This document shows, piece after piece, positions 1-7,218 of a DNA stretch of 61,397 nt. Position 1 is the stretch's first letter. Each line of letters begins with the position of its first letter. The stretch covers positions 1-61,397 of the forward strand of contig NZ_FOUY01000036.1 of the NCBI RefSeq assembly GCF_900115005.1. Reading direction: 5' to 3'. Origin of the DNA: Pseudonocardia ammonioxydans. Lineage in GTDB: Bacteria > Actinomycetota > Actinomycetes > Mycobacteriales > Pseudonocardiaceae. The position numbers and the translations under genes were made by a program. The notes beneath the pieces were generated by a model, which saw only the letters and a program-made list of their open reading frames with translations, made no database searches and was not told the origin of the DNA.

Positions 1-713
1 TTCGCCTTCGCCTCGAGCGGGTTCTCGGTCCGCTCGTCGACCAGCTGGGCGTGCGCCTCGTGGCGGAACGCGGCGTTCTCGTCCAGGGTGACCTTGCCGT
101 CGAGGGCGATCACCTTGTCCTGCGGGTCACGCACCAGCGGGTTGACCTCGACCAGCGTCGCGTCCTCGGCGACGAAGGTCTCCCACAGCTTCACGATCAC
201 GTTCGCGGCCTCGTCCGCGACCGCGGCCGGGATCTTGCCCGCGGCGACGATCTCGTCGGCCTTGGCCTTGTCGACACCGGCGATCGGGTCGATCGCGATG
301 CGCGCCAGCGCCTCCGGGCGCTCGACGGCCAGCTCCTCGATCTCCATACCGCCCTCGGCCGAGCACATGGCCAGGAACGTGCGGTTCGACCGGTCCAGCA
401 GGAACGAGAAGTAATACTCCTCGGAGATGTCACTGGCCTCGGTCACCAGCACCTGGTGGACCGTGTGGCCCTTGATGTCCAGACCGAGGATCGCCTCGGC
501 CCGCTCGCGTGCCTCGTCCGGGTTCGCCGCCGGCTTCACGCCGCCGGCCTTGCCCCGGCCACCGGTCTTGACCTGGGCCTTCACCACGACCGGGGTGCCG
601 ATGCCGGAGGCCGCGGCCGCCGCGTCGGCGGCGTTGTCCACGGTCCTGCCCGGCAGCACCGGGACCCCGTGCGCGGCGAAGAGATCTCGTGCCTGGTACT
701 CGAAAAGGTCCAC
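1..713 (-). CDS. sucC: Succinyl-CoA synthetase beta subunit (3' end outside window)
   Basis: ADP/GDP-forming succinate-CoA ligase beta subunit of the TCA cycle. Only the first 237 residues of about 390 are in the window. The N-terminus MDLFEYQARDLF and the ATP-grasp stretch VVVKAQVKTGGRGKAGGVK (residues 42-60) are family hallmarks; LVEVNPL (188-194) and ALDGK (203-207) hold the Mg-nucleotide ligands. The start is a GTG preceded by GAGAGG. It lies 41 bp downstream of the PanE-like gene on the same strand and is probably cotranscribed; sucD is expected beyond the edge. Malate-CoA ligase is a related alternative, but the sequence reads like the ordinary actinobacterial SucC. Confidence 0.95.
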   Translation of the reverse strand, partial: MDLFEYQARDLFAAHGVPVLPGRTVDNAADAAAAASGIGTPVVVKAQVKTGGRGKAGGVKPAANPDEARERAEAILGLDIKGHTVHQVLVTEASDISEEYYFSFLLDRSNRTFLAMCSAEGGMEIEELAVERPEALARIAIDPIAGVDKAKADEIVAAGKIPAAVADEAANVIVKLWETFVAEDATLVEVNPLVRDPQDKVIALDGKVTLDENAAFRHEAHAQLVDERTENPLEAKA

Positions 714-754
714 CGTGGTTCCTCTCGGTGCAGCGTGCTGGGTGGGACGTGCGG

Positions 755-1729
755 CTACCGGCCCGACACCTCCCGGTCGAGCAGGTCGGCCAGGGCGCCG
801 ACGGTGCGCAGCGTCGGCACCTCGGCCCCGGTCAGGTCGGCGATCTCGATGACGGCCGAGAGCAGCACGTCGAGCTCCATCGGGCGGCCGCGCTCGAGGT
901 CCTGCAGGGTCGACGTCTTGTGCTCGCCGGTCCGTTCGGCTCCCGCGATGCGGCGCTCGACGGAGATCTGCGGGTGCGACCCGACCCGGTGGGCCACCTC
1001 GAGGGTCTCCTCCATCATGGACTCGACGAGCGTGCGGGTGCCGGGGTGACGGCAGATCCCGGACATGGTCGCCCGGGTCAGTGCGCTGAGCGGGTTGAAC
1101 GCGATGTTGCCCATCAGCTTGATCCAGATGTCGTCACGCAGCGCCGGCTCGACCGGGCACTTGAGCCCGCCGGCGACCATCGCCTCGGCGAACTCGGTGC
1201 AGCGTTGCGACACGGTCCCGTCGGGCTCGCCGATCGAGAACCGGGTGCCCTCGAGGTGCTGCACCACCCCGGGGGACCGGATCTCGGTGGCGGCGTAGAC
1301 CACGCACCCGATCGCCCGCTCCACCGGCAGCGCCTTGCTCACGGTGCCGTCCGGGTCGACGCTCTCGAGACGCCTGTCCTCGTACGGTCCGGGCAGCCCG
1401 TGGAAGTACCACCACGGGATGCCGTTCTGGGCGGCGATGATGCTGGTGCCGGTGTGCAGCAACGGTTCGACGAGCGGGCCGGCCGAGGCGTAGGAGTTGG
1501 CCTTGAACCCCAGCACGACGTGGTCGACGGGTCCGACCGCGGCCGGGTCGTCGGTGGCGTGCGGACGGGCGACGAAGTCCCCGCGTGGACTGATCACCTG
1601 CACACCGTTCTCGCGGAGCGCGGCGAGGTGCGGGCCGCGGGCGACGAGGTGGACCTCGACACCGGCGCGACAGAGGGCAGCTCCCACATAGGCGCCGATG
1701 GCGCCGGCGCCGAGCACAGCAACCTTCAC
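755..1729 (-). CDS. 2-dehydropantoate 2-reductase family (ApbA/PanE-like) oxidoreductase
   Basis: NADPH-dependent ketopantoate reductase family, cytoplasmic, 324 aa. The N-terminus KVAVLGAGAIGAYVG carries the GxGxxG nucleotide loop (7-12). LGFKANSY (73-80) and AQNGIPW (100-106) are the usual first-domain motifs, and RDDIWIKLMGNIAFNPLSAL (198-217) supplies the catalytic lysine (K204) and the asparagine/serine substrate contacts. The start is GTG with CGGGAGG upstream; an in-frame extension is possible but is low-complexity. It shares a strand with sucC, so its substrate may not be ketopantoate; many actinobacterial paralogues act on other 2-keto acids. Family is certain, substrate is not. Confidence 0.85.
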   Translation of the reverse strand: MKVAVLGAGAIGAYVGAALCRAGVEVHLVARGPHLAALRENGVQVISPRGDFVARPHATDDPAAVGPVDHVVLGFKANSYASAGPLVEPLLHTGTSIIAAQNGIPWWYFHGLPGPYEDRRLESVDPDGTVSKALPVERAIGCVVYAATEIRSPGVVQHLEGTRFSIGEPDGTVSQRCTEFAEAMVAGGLKCPVEPALRDDIWIKLMGNIAFNPLSALTRATMSGICRHPGTRTLVESMMEETLEVAHRVGSHPQISVERRIAGAERTGEHKTSTLQDLERGRPMELDVLLSAVIEIADLTGAEVPTLRTVGALADLLDREVSGR

Positions 1730-1758
1730 ATGGACCTCCCGAGGGCCGAAGTGTGCAG

Positions 1759-1770
1759 ACTGTATACGGT
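1759..1770. promoter_or_regulatory. Possible GntR-type operator upstream of the PanE-like gene
   Basis: ACTGTATACGGT lies 30 bp upstream of the GTG start and resembles the TGTnTAC core of the two sites around the GntR gene near 17.8 kb. The assignment is weak. Confidence 0.25.
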
Positions 1771-1915
1771 ATGGAGTCTTGCGTTGACAAGGCCTCCCCG
1801 TCGCAGCGACGGCCACGACGCGACCGACAGCGAGGCGACCGACAGCGACACGAGCGACAGCGACACGAGCGACCGGGGCGCCGTGCGGCCACGAGAACGC
1901 TCGCCGGAGTGACCC

Positions 1916-1944
1916 TTGACACGTCCGTTCCGCGGACGAAGACT
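1916..1944 (+). promoter_or_regulatory. Putative promoter of the urate operon
   Basis: TTGACA (1916-1921), a 17-nt spacer, then AAGACT (1939-1944), a weak -10. The predicted start is just upstream of the IclR-type palindromes. The hydroxypyruvate isomerase operon has the same arrangement near 10.98 kb. Confidence 0.35.
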
Positions 1945-1955
1945 GACTCCAGTTA

Positions 1956-1982
1956 CGGAATCTCAATTCCGCACTACGGAAT
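1956..1982. promoter_or_regulatory. Double palindrome, putative IclR-regulator operator (site A)
   Basis: Three alternating half-sites CGGAAT / ATTCCG / CGGAAT form two overlapping perfect palindromes. The better one, ATTCCGCACTACGGAAT (1966-1982), matches sites at 7201, 10887, 11011 and 11032. It lies 20 bp before the uraD start and downstream of the predicted promoter, as expected for a repressor roadblock. Confidence 0.6.
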
Positions 1983-2001
1983 CTCGCACGGAAGCTGGGT
2001 C

Positions 2002-2514
2002 ATGCCGGACGTTGCTCTCACCCTCGACCGACTCAACACCGCTCCGCCGGACGAGCTCTCCACCGTCCTGCGTGCGTGCAACACCTCGCCCACGTGGGCC
2101 GGGCGGCTGCTGGCCGGACGCCCGTACGCGGACGTCGACGACGCCGTCGCCGCCGCCGACACGGCCGTCCGCGGGCTCGACGCCGACGAGATCGACACCG
2201 CCCTGGCCGGCCATCCCCGGATCGGCGAGCGACCGGGCGGCGCCCACGGCGACGGCGCCGCGTTCTCCCGCCGGGAGCAGTCCGGGGTCGGCTCCGACGC
2301 CGGCACCACCGCGCGCCTGGCTGCGGGCAACGCCGCCTACGAGCAGCGGTTCGGGCACGTGTTCCTGATCCGTGCCGCCGGCCGGGACGCCGAGGGGATC
2401 CTCGCCGAGCTGGAACGGCGGCTCGGCAACGACCCCGCGGCCGAGCGCACCGAGGCCGCCGGGCAGCTGGCCGAGATCACCGCGCTGCGCCTGCGGGAGG
2501 TGCTGGCCCGATGA
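2002..2514 (+). CDS. uraD: OHCU decarboxylase
   Basis: 2-oxo-4-hydroxy-4-carboxy-5-ureidoimidazoline decarboxylase, the third step from urate to (S)-allantoin. It has 170 aa, the usual size. GHPRIGE (70-76) carries the catalytic histidine, and SRREQSGV (89-96) is the second conserved patch. The ATG has GGAAGC upstream; longer in-frame starts would run through the operator. Its stop overlaps the uraH start (ATGA), so the two are translationally coupled, and urate oxidase follows. Confidence 0.93.
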   Translation: MPDVALTLDRLNTAPPDELSTVLRACNTSPTWAGRLLAGRPYADVDDAVAAADTAVRGLDADEIDTALAGHPRIGERPGGAHGDGAAFSRREQSGVGSDAGTTARLAAGNAAYEQRFGHVFLIRAAGRDAEGILAELERRLGNDPAAERTEAAGQLAEITALRLREVLAR

Positions 2515-2816
2515 GCAGCTTCTCCACCCACGTCCTCGACACCGCACGGGGCCTGCCCGCCGCGGGCGTCCCGGTCACCCTGTCCCGGGCCGACGGCTCG
2601 GTCCTCGCCTCCGGCGTCACCGACGACGACGGTCGCTGGCGCGCCCCGGACTCCGCCGCGCTCACCGCCGGCGTCGTCCACCGCGTCACCTTCGAGACGC
2701 CGGGCCCCTTCTTCCCGGAGGCGACGATCGCCTTCCGGCCGGAGCGCACGGACCGCCATCACCACGTCCCGCTCCTGCTGTCGCCGTACTCCTACTCCAC
2801 CTATCTCGGGAGCTGA
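2511..2816 (+). CDS. uraH: 5-hydroxyisourate hydrolase (transthyretin-like)
   Basis: Hydrolyses 5-hydroxyisourate, the urate oxidase product; 101 aa. The early histidine (STHVLD, H7), DGRWR (40-44) and HHHVPLLLSPY (83-93) correspond to the family's active-site His/Arg/His set. The protein ends in YLGS, not the signature YRGS, so the penultimate-region arginine is replaced by leucine; the terminal Gly-Ser is kept. It is coupled to uraD by ATGA and sits 7 bp before urate oxidase. Confidence 0.93.
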   Translation: MSSFSTHVLDTARGLPAAGVPVTLSRADGSVLASGVTDDDGRWRAPDSAALTAGVVHRVTFETPGPFFPEATIAFRPERTDRHHHVPLLLSPYSYSTYLGS

Positions 2817-2823
2817 TCCTCAG

Positions 2824-3717
2824 ATGCCGATCCTCGGCCACACCCAGTACGGCAAGGCGGAGGTCCGCGTGGTGCGGATCCACCGCGATACCGATCCCCA
2901 CGTGATCTCCGACCACAACGTCTCGGTCGCCCTCTCCGGCGACTACGCCGACACCCATCTGACCGGGGACAACACCCGCGTCCTCACCACCGACGCGGTC
3001 AAGAACACGATCAACGCGTTCGCGAAGGAGGCCGGTGACGCGGCCCGCACCCCGGAGGCCTTCGGTCTCGCGCTGGCCCGGCACTTCACCGGGGTGCCGC
3101 AGGTGTCGCGGGTCCGGGTCGGCATCGAGACCTTCCCCTGGCGCCGACTCGAGCACGCCGGCGCGCCGCACCCGCACGCGTTCGCCCGCGACGGCGGGCA
3201 CGTCCGCACCACGACCGTCACCCGGGCCGGTGACGGTGCGGAGTGGGTGACGTCCGGGGTGGCCGGCCTGGTCGTGCTGAAGACGACCGACTCGGAGTTC
3301 CACAGCTTCTACACCGACCGCTACACCACGCTCGCCGAGACGACCAACCGCGTGATGGCCACCGAGGTCACCGCACAGTGGTGGCACGCCGAGCACCCCG
3401 CCGACTGGGACACCGCGCACGCGACCGCGATCACGGCGATGACCTCGGCGTTCGCCGGGCACCACAGCCTCGCGCTGCAGCAGACGCTCTACGAGATGGG
3501 CACCCAGGTGCTCGCCACCGGGCCCGGCATCGGGGAGATCCGGTTCTCGCTGCCGAACAAGCACCACTTCCTGGTCGATCTCGCACCGTTCGGGCTGAAG
3601 AACCCGGGCGAGGTCTTCCACGCCGACGACCGGCCGTACGGGCTGATCGAGGGCACCGTCCGCCGCGACGACGCCCCGGCCCCGGGACCGGCGTTCGACC
3701 CCGGCCAGGCCTGGTGA
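2824..3717 (+). CDS. uox: Urate oxidase (uricase)
   Basis: Cofactor-free oxidation of urate to 5-hydroxyisourate; 297 aa, two T-fold domains. YGKAEVRVVR (9-18) provides the catalytic lysine, VLTTDAVKNT (53-62) the catalytic threonine of the Lys-Thr dyad, and NKHHFLVDL (245-253) the conserved C-terminal histidine segment. No C-terminal peroxisomal tripeptide is present, as expected in a bacterium. It sits between uraH and an NCS2 permease whose GTG start overlaps its stop. Confidence 0.96.
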   Translation: MPILGHTQYGKAEVRVVRIHRDTDPHVISDHNVSVALSGDYADTHLTGDNTRVLTTDAVKNTINAFAKEAGDAARTPEAFGLALARHFTGVPQVSRVRVGIETFPWRRLEHAGAPHPHAFARDGGHVRTTTVTRAGDGAEWVTSGVAGLVVLKTTDSEFHSFYTDRYTTLAETTNRVMATEVTAQWWHAEHPADWDTAHATAITAMTSAFAGHHSLALQQTLYEMGTQVLATGPGIGEIRFSLPNKHHFLVDLAPFGLKNPGEVFHADDRPYGLIEGTVRRDDAPAPGPAFDPGQAW

Positions 3718-5120
3718 GCCGGGTGGGACGCCCCCGCCTGCCCCGGCCCCGCGCCCGCCCGTCCGGCGAGGTGCACCCGGTCGACGAGGTGCTGCCCACC
3801 GGCACGCTGGTGCTCTACGGCCTGCAGCACGTCATGACGATGTACGCGGGCCTGGTCGCGGTGCCCCTCATCGTCGGACAGGCGCTGGGCCTGCCGTTCG
3901 CCGACATCTCCTACCTGCTCGCGGCCACCCTGTTCGTGGCCGGGCTGGCCACGGTCCTGCAGACGATCGGGGTGTGGCGGGTCGGTGCCCGGCTGCCGCT
4001 GGTGCAGGGAGTCTCGTTCGCGGCCGTCGCCTCGATGATCACGATCGGGACCGGCGCCGGCGGCGGACGGCACGGACTGACCATGATCTTCGGCGCGACG
4101 CTGGTCGCCGGGTTGATCGGGGTGCTGCTGGCACCGCTGTTCCACCGGCTGATCCGGCTGTTCCCGCCGGTGGTCACGGGCACGGTCATCACCGTCATCG
4201 GCGTCTCGCTGCTCCCGGTCGCGATCCGCTGGGCCTCCGGTGCCGGCGACGACCGGCCGGGCGACCCGGCCTCGATCGGGCTCGCCGCGTTCACGCTCCT
4301 GGTGATCGTGCTCGTGTACCGGTTCCTGCCCGGGTTCTGGTCGCGGATCGCGATCCTGCTCTCGCTGGTCGCCGGGACCGTGCTGGCCGCCACGATCGGG
4401 ATGGCCGACTTCTCCCGGGTCGGTGAGGCGTCGTGGTTCGCGGTGTCGACCCCGTTCCACTTCGGGACACCGCAGTTCTCGATCGCCGCGATCATCTCGA
4501 TGACCGTCGTGATGCTGGTGATCATGACGGAGACGACCGCGGACCTGCTCGCCGTCGGGGAGATCGTCGGCCGCCGGGCGGCCGGGCCGGACGTGGTCGC
4601 CGGCCTGCGGGCCGACACCCTCGCGACCGCGGTCTCCGGCGGCCTGCTCAACAGCTTCCCGGCCTCGGCATTCGCCCAGAACGTCGGGCTGGTCGCGATC
4701 ACCGGGATCCGCAGCCGGTTCGTCGTCGCGATGGGCGGCGTGATCCTGGTGGTGCTGGGGCTGTTCCCGAAACTCGGGGCCGTGATCGCCTCGGTGCCGC
4801 AGCCGGTGCTCGGCGGGGCGGGACTGGCGCTGTTCGCCACGGTCGCCGCGTCCGGCATCCGGTCGCTGGCGAGGGTCGACTTCGACGGCCAGGCCAACCT
4901 CGTGATCGTCGCGGTGGCGCTGGGGCTCGGCATCCTGCCGATCGCCGCGCCGGACTTCTACCACGATTTCCCGGAGTGGTTCCGGACCGTGTTCGACTCG
5001 GGGATCAGTGCCGCCGCCGTCGCCGCAGTGCTGCTGAACCTGCTGTTCCACGGCGTGCGCGACCGGGAGGGTCCGATCGCCGCGGAGGCACCCGCACCCG
5101 TGGTGCAGGACCGGGACTGA
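3714..5120 (+). CDS. NCS2 family nucleobase (urate/xanthine) permease
   Basis: Proton-coupled uptake of urate or xanthine, inner membrane, 468 aa, about 12-14 hydrophobic segments. Family features are the N-terminal LYGLQHVMTMYAG, VQGVSFAAVASM in TM3, TETTADLLAVGEI in the substrate region of TM8 and the NSFPASAFAQNVGLV segment in TM10. GTG start overlaps the uricase stop (GTGA), so it belongs to the same operon and most likely supplies that operon's substrate. The first 25 residues are a basic, proline-rich extension. Confidence 0.9.
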   Translation: MSRVGRPRLPRPRARPSGEVHPVDEVLPTGTLVLYGLQHVMTMYAGLVAVPLIVGQALGLPFADISYLLAATLFVAGLATVLQTIGVWRVGARLPLVQGVSFAAVASMITIGTGAGGGRHGLTMIFGATLVAGLIGVLLAPLFHRLIRLFPPVVTGTVITVIGVSLLPVAIRWASGAGDDRPGDPASIGLAAFTLLVIVLVYRFLPGFWSRIAILLSLVAGTVLAATIGMADFSRVGEASWFAVSTPFHFGTPQFSIAAIISMTVVMLVIMTETTADLLAVGEIVGRRAAGPDVVAGLRADTLATAVSGGLLNSFPASAFAQNVGLVAITGIRSRFVVAMGGVILVVLGLFPKLGAVIASVPQPVLGGAGLALFATVAASGIRSLARVDFDGQANLVIVAVALGLGILPIAAPDFYHDFPEWFRTVFDSGISAAAVAAVLLNLLFHGVRDREGPIAAEAPAPVVQDRD

Positions 5121-5130
5121 TCGCGCCGCC

Positions 5131-5195
5131 ATGATCGGGAAGTGGTGAAAGATGCGTGCCGGATCCGGCACCGATCGTCGGCCACTCCCCGATCA
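5131..5195 (-). repeat. 66-bp palindromic repeat, copy 1
   Basis: One of three similar elements around the DUF559 gene. Outer arms TGATCGGG/CCCGATCA frame a perfect central palindrome GTGCCGGATCCGGCAC. It fills the gap between the convergent NCS2 permease and DUF559 genes, where it could act as a bidirectional terminator. The TGA stop of the DUF559 gene lies inside its outer arm. Confidence 0.85.
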
Positions 5196-6052
5196 CCGCC
5201 GCACGGCTGCCCGGATCGCGGCCACCGTCCGGCCCGGGTGCTCGTGGATGTCGGACCAGGTGAACCGCAGCACCACCCAGCCGGCACCGACCAGGGCGTT
5301 CTGCTTGGCCCGGTCACTGCGGAACCGTCCCGGTCGACGTGCCACGCCCAGCCGTCGACCTCGACGGCGACCCGGACGTCCGGGAACGCGATATCGATGT
5401 GCCAGCCCTGGAACGGCAGACCCCGGACGACGCCGGTGACGCCCGCGCCCCGCACCAGCTGCAGCAACCGCCGCTCGAGGGCCGAGTCCGCCCGGTCCAT
5501 TGCCGCGACCAGCAGCCGGCCGGCCCTGTCCATCCCGTGACCGCCGAGCCCGCGGGCGTACGCCGCCTGCAGGTCGGCCGGTTCCACGTACCGCTGCAGG
5601 GCGCGGTCGAGGAACGCCGGGCCGTCGTCGTGGACGGCGGCCGTCTCCAGGACGGTCAGGCCCCGGCCGGTCACCCCGATCCCGCGGAGCTCGACCCGGT
5701 CCACCGCCGCGAGATCCTTGGTGCGCACCCGGATCTCGGCCCGCCGGACCCGGCGCACGTTCCGCGGAACGGTGACCAGCACCGGTAGCGGGGCGGTCTC
5801 GCGCATCCCGTGCCAGAACGCGGCCGACGGGCCGTGCACCGTTGCGCGCCCACCCGCCCAGAGCGAGGCGGCACGGACCCACATCTCGTGGGAGCGCCGG
5901 TGGCCGGCGACCAGGTAGATCCCGGGCAGGAGCTCGATCCAGTCCCCCGACGCGCGGCGGCGGGCGATCGTCCGTGCGGACATCCCGCACGCCAGCGCCT
6001 GGGCCCGCGACACGACGCCCGCCTGCCACGCGAGGAGCTCACTGAGATGCAC
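5193..6052 (-). pseudogene. Frameshifted AbiEi-like / DUF559 endonuclease gene
   Basis: Read in two frames this gives one protein of about 286 aa. The N-terminus (MHLSELLAWQAGVVSRAQAL, then a winged-helix stretch to about residue 60) resembles AbiEi-type antitoxin domains; the C-terminus is a DUF559/Vsr-like PD-(D/E)xK nuclease fold with VAVEVDGWAWHVD, then RFRSDRAKQNALVGAGW and VLRFTW. The frame breaks between these parts near 5326, consistent with one missing base, inside the catalytic region. Without correction the first frame reads on into unrelated sequence. The start is GTG with no clear ribosome site. It may be a real pseudogene, an assembly error, or an unusual recoding site. Confidence 0.75.
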
Positions 6053-6156
6053 GGCGCGGAGGATCCGCCGACCGACGCGGCGTCACCGGCCGTTCCCCGG
6101 AACGGTTCGCAGTCGCACATGCCGCGGCAGCGCGGTGATGCCGGGAGGCGCCGGAC

Positions 6157-6222
6157 ATGATCTGCGAGTCGTGCAGGATCGGTGCCGGATCCGGCACCGA
6201 ACCTGCGCCACTCCCCGATCAT
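6157..6222 (-). repeat. 66-bp palindromic repeat, copy 2
   Basis: Same element and orientation as copy 1: arm TGATCGGGGAGT, central palindrome CGGTGCCGGATCCGGCACCG, weaker distal arm. It lies 104 bp upstream of the DUF559 start. Confidence 0.88.
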
Positions 6223-6285
6223 GAGAGTCAGGGAGGGGACGGGCACACCGGCGCGAGCACGCCGGACACGTGCTCGGCCGGGCCC

Positions 6286-6351
6286 ATCATCAGGGAGTCG
6301 TGCAACATCGGTGCCGGATCCGGCACCGAACCTCCGCAACTCCCCGATCAT
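6286..6351 (-). repeat. 66-bp palindromic repeat, copy 3
   Basis: Same element and orientation, 63 bp from copy 2. Copies 2 and 3 share an identical stretch TTCGGTGCCGGATCCGGCAC and a similar distal arm (GCACGACTC). Between the DUF559 start and the IclR stop (6053-6387) nothing else is recognisable. Confidence 0.88.
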
Positions 6352-6387
6352 GGGAGCCGGCGGCCGGGGGCCGGCGGACGAGCAGGG

Positions 6388-7209
6388 TCAGGCCGTGGCG
6401 GCGTCCTGCCGGGCCAGCTCGTCGACGAGCGCGTCCGCGGCGGCCTGCAGCTTCGGCACGGCGGAGTCGAGCAGGGCGTCGGTCATCCGGGTCGTCGGTC
6501 CCGAGATCGAGACCGCGGCGGGCAGCGGCCCGTCCAGCGCCACGGCGACGCACCGGACGCCGAGCTCCTGCTCCCCCTCGTCGACGGCGTAGCCCGCCGA
6601 GCGCACCTTCTCGAGCTCGGCGTCGAAGGCCGCGAGCGAGGTGATCGTGTTGTCGGTGTGGCGGGTGAAGTCGTTGTGCCGCAGGATCTCCCGTGCCTTC
6701 TCGGCCGGCATCCTGGCGAGCAGGGCCTTGCCGACGGCGGTGCAGTGCGGCGAGACCCGGCGTCCGACCTCGGTGAACATCCGCATCGAGTGCCGTCCGG
6801 GCTCCTGGGCCACGTAGACGATCTGGTTGCCCTCCAGCAGCGCCAGGTTGGCGCTCTCCCCCAGCGCGTCGACCAGCTCGGCCAGCCGTGACTGGGCCCA
6901 GACCCCGACCAGGCGTCCGGCGGTGTCTCCGAGCCGGACCAGGCGGGGCCCCAGCGCGTACTCCCGCGACGACTGCTGCCGCACGTAGCCTCGCCCGGCG
7001 AGGGTCCGGACGAGCCGGTGGATCGTCGGCAGCGGCAGCCCGGAGCTCGCGGCCAGGTGCGACAGGCTCACGGTGCCGCCGGCGTCGGCCATGGCCTCGA
7101 GCAGGTCGACGGCCCGCTCGACGGCCTGGACGGTGCCGGAGCGAGCGGGCGCGCCGCCGACATCGGCGGTGGCGCCGGGAGCGTCGATATCGGAGTCGCT
7201 ATTCCGCAT
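6388..7209 (-). CDS. IclR family transcriptional regulator of the allantoin/urate genes
   Basis: DNA-binding regulator, 273 aa. The winged helix-turn-helix (about 26-90) includes VSLSHLAASSGLPLPTIHRL, and the effector domain (about 95-265) contains EPGRHSMRMFTEVGRRVSPH and CTAVGKALLA. It is the last gene of the NCS1-racemase-allB-iclR operon, 9 bp after allB. Related AllR/HpxR-type IclR proteins repress allantoin genes and respond to glyoxylate or allantoate; by position this is the likely equivalent. An operator-like palindrome overlaps its start codon, suggesting autoregulation. Confidence 0.88.
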   Translation of the reverse strand: MRNSDSDIDAPGATADVGGAPARSGTVQAVERAVDLLEAMADAGGTVSLSHLAASSGLPLPTIHRLVRTLAGRGYVRQQSSREYALGPRLVRLGDTAGRLVGVWAQSRLAELVDALGESANLALLEGNQIVYVAQEPGRHSMRMFTEVGRRVSPHCTAVGKALLARMPAEKAREILRHNDFTRHTDNTITSLAAFDAELEKVRSAGYAVDEGEQELGVRCVAVALDGPLPAAVSISGPTTRMTDALLDSAVPKLQAAADALVDELARQDAATA

Positions 7210-7217
7210 GACGAAAG
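7201..7217. promoter_or_regulatory. IclR operator-like palindrome (site B)
   Basis: ATTCCGCATGACGAAAG matches the left half of site A perfectly and the right half imperfectly. It overlaps the iclR start codon and the allB-iclR gap, so it could serve an internal autoregulatory promoter; chance is not excluded. Confidence 0.4.
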
Positions 7218-7218
7218 T

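Noticed and set aside
3243..5120. Longer open frame starting inside urate oxidase and continuing into the NCS2 permease
   Set aside because: The first 157 codons are an out-of-frame reading of uricase; the permease has its own GTG overlapping the uricase stop.
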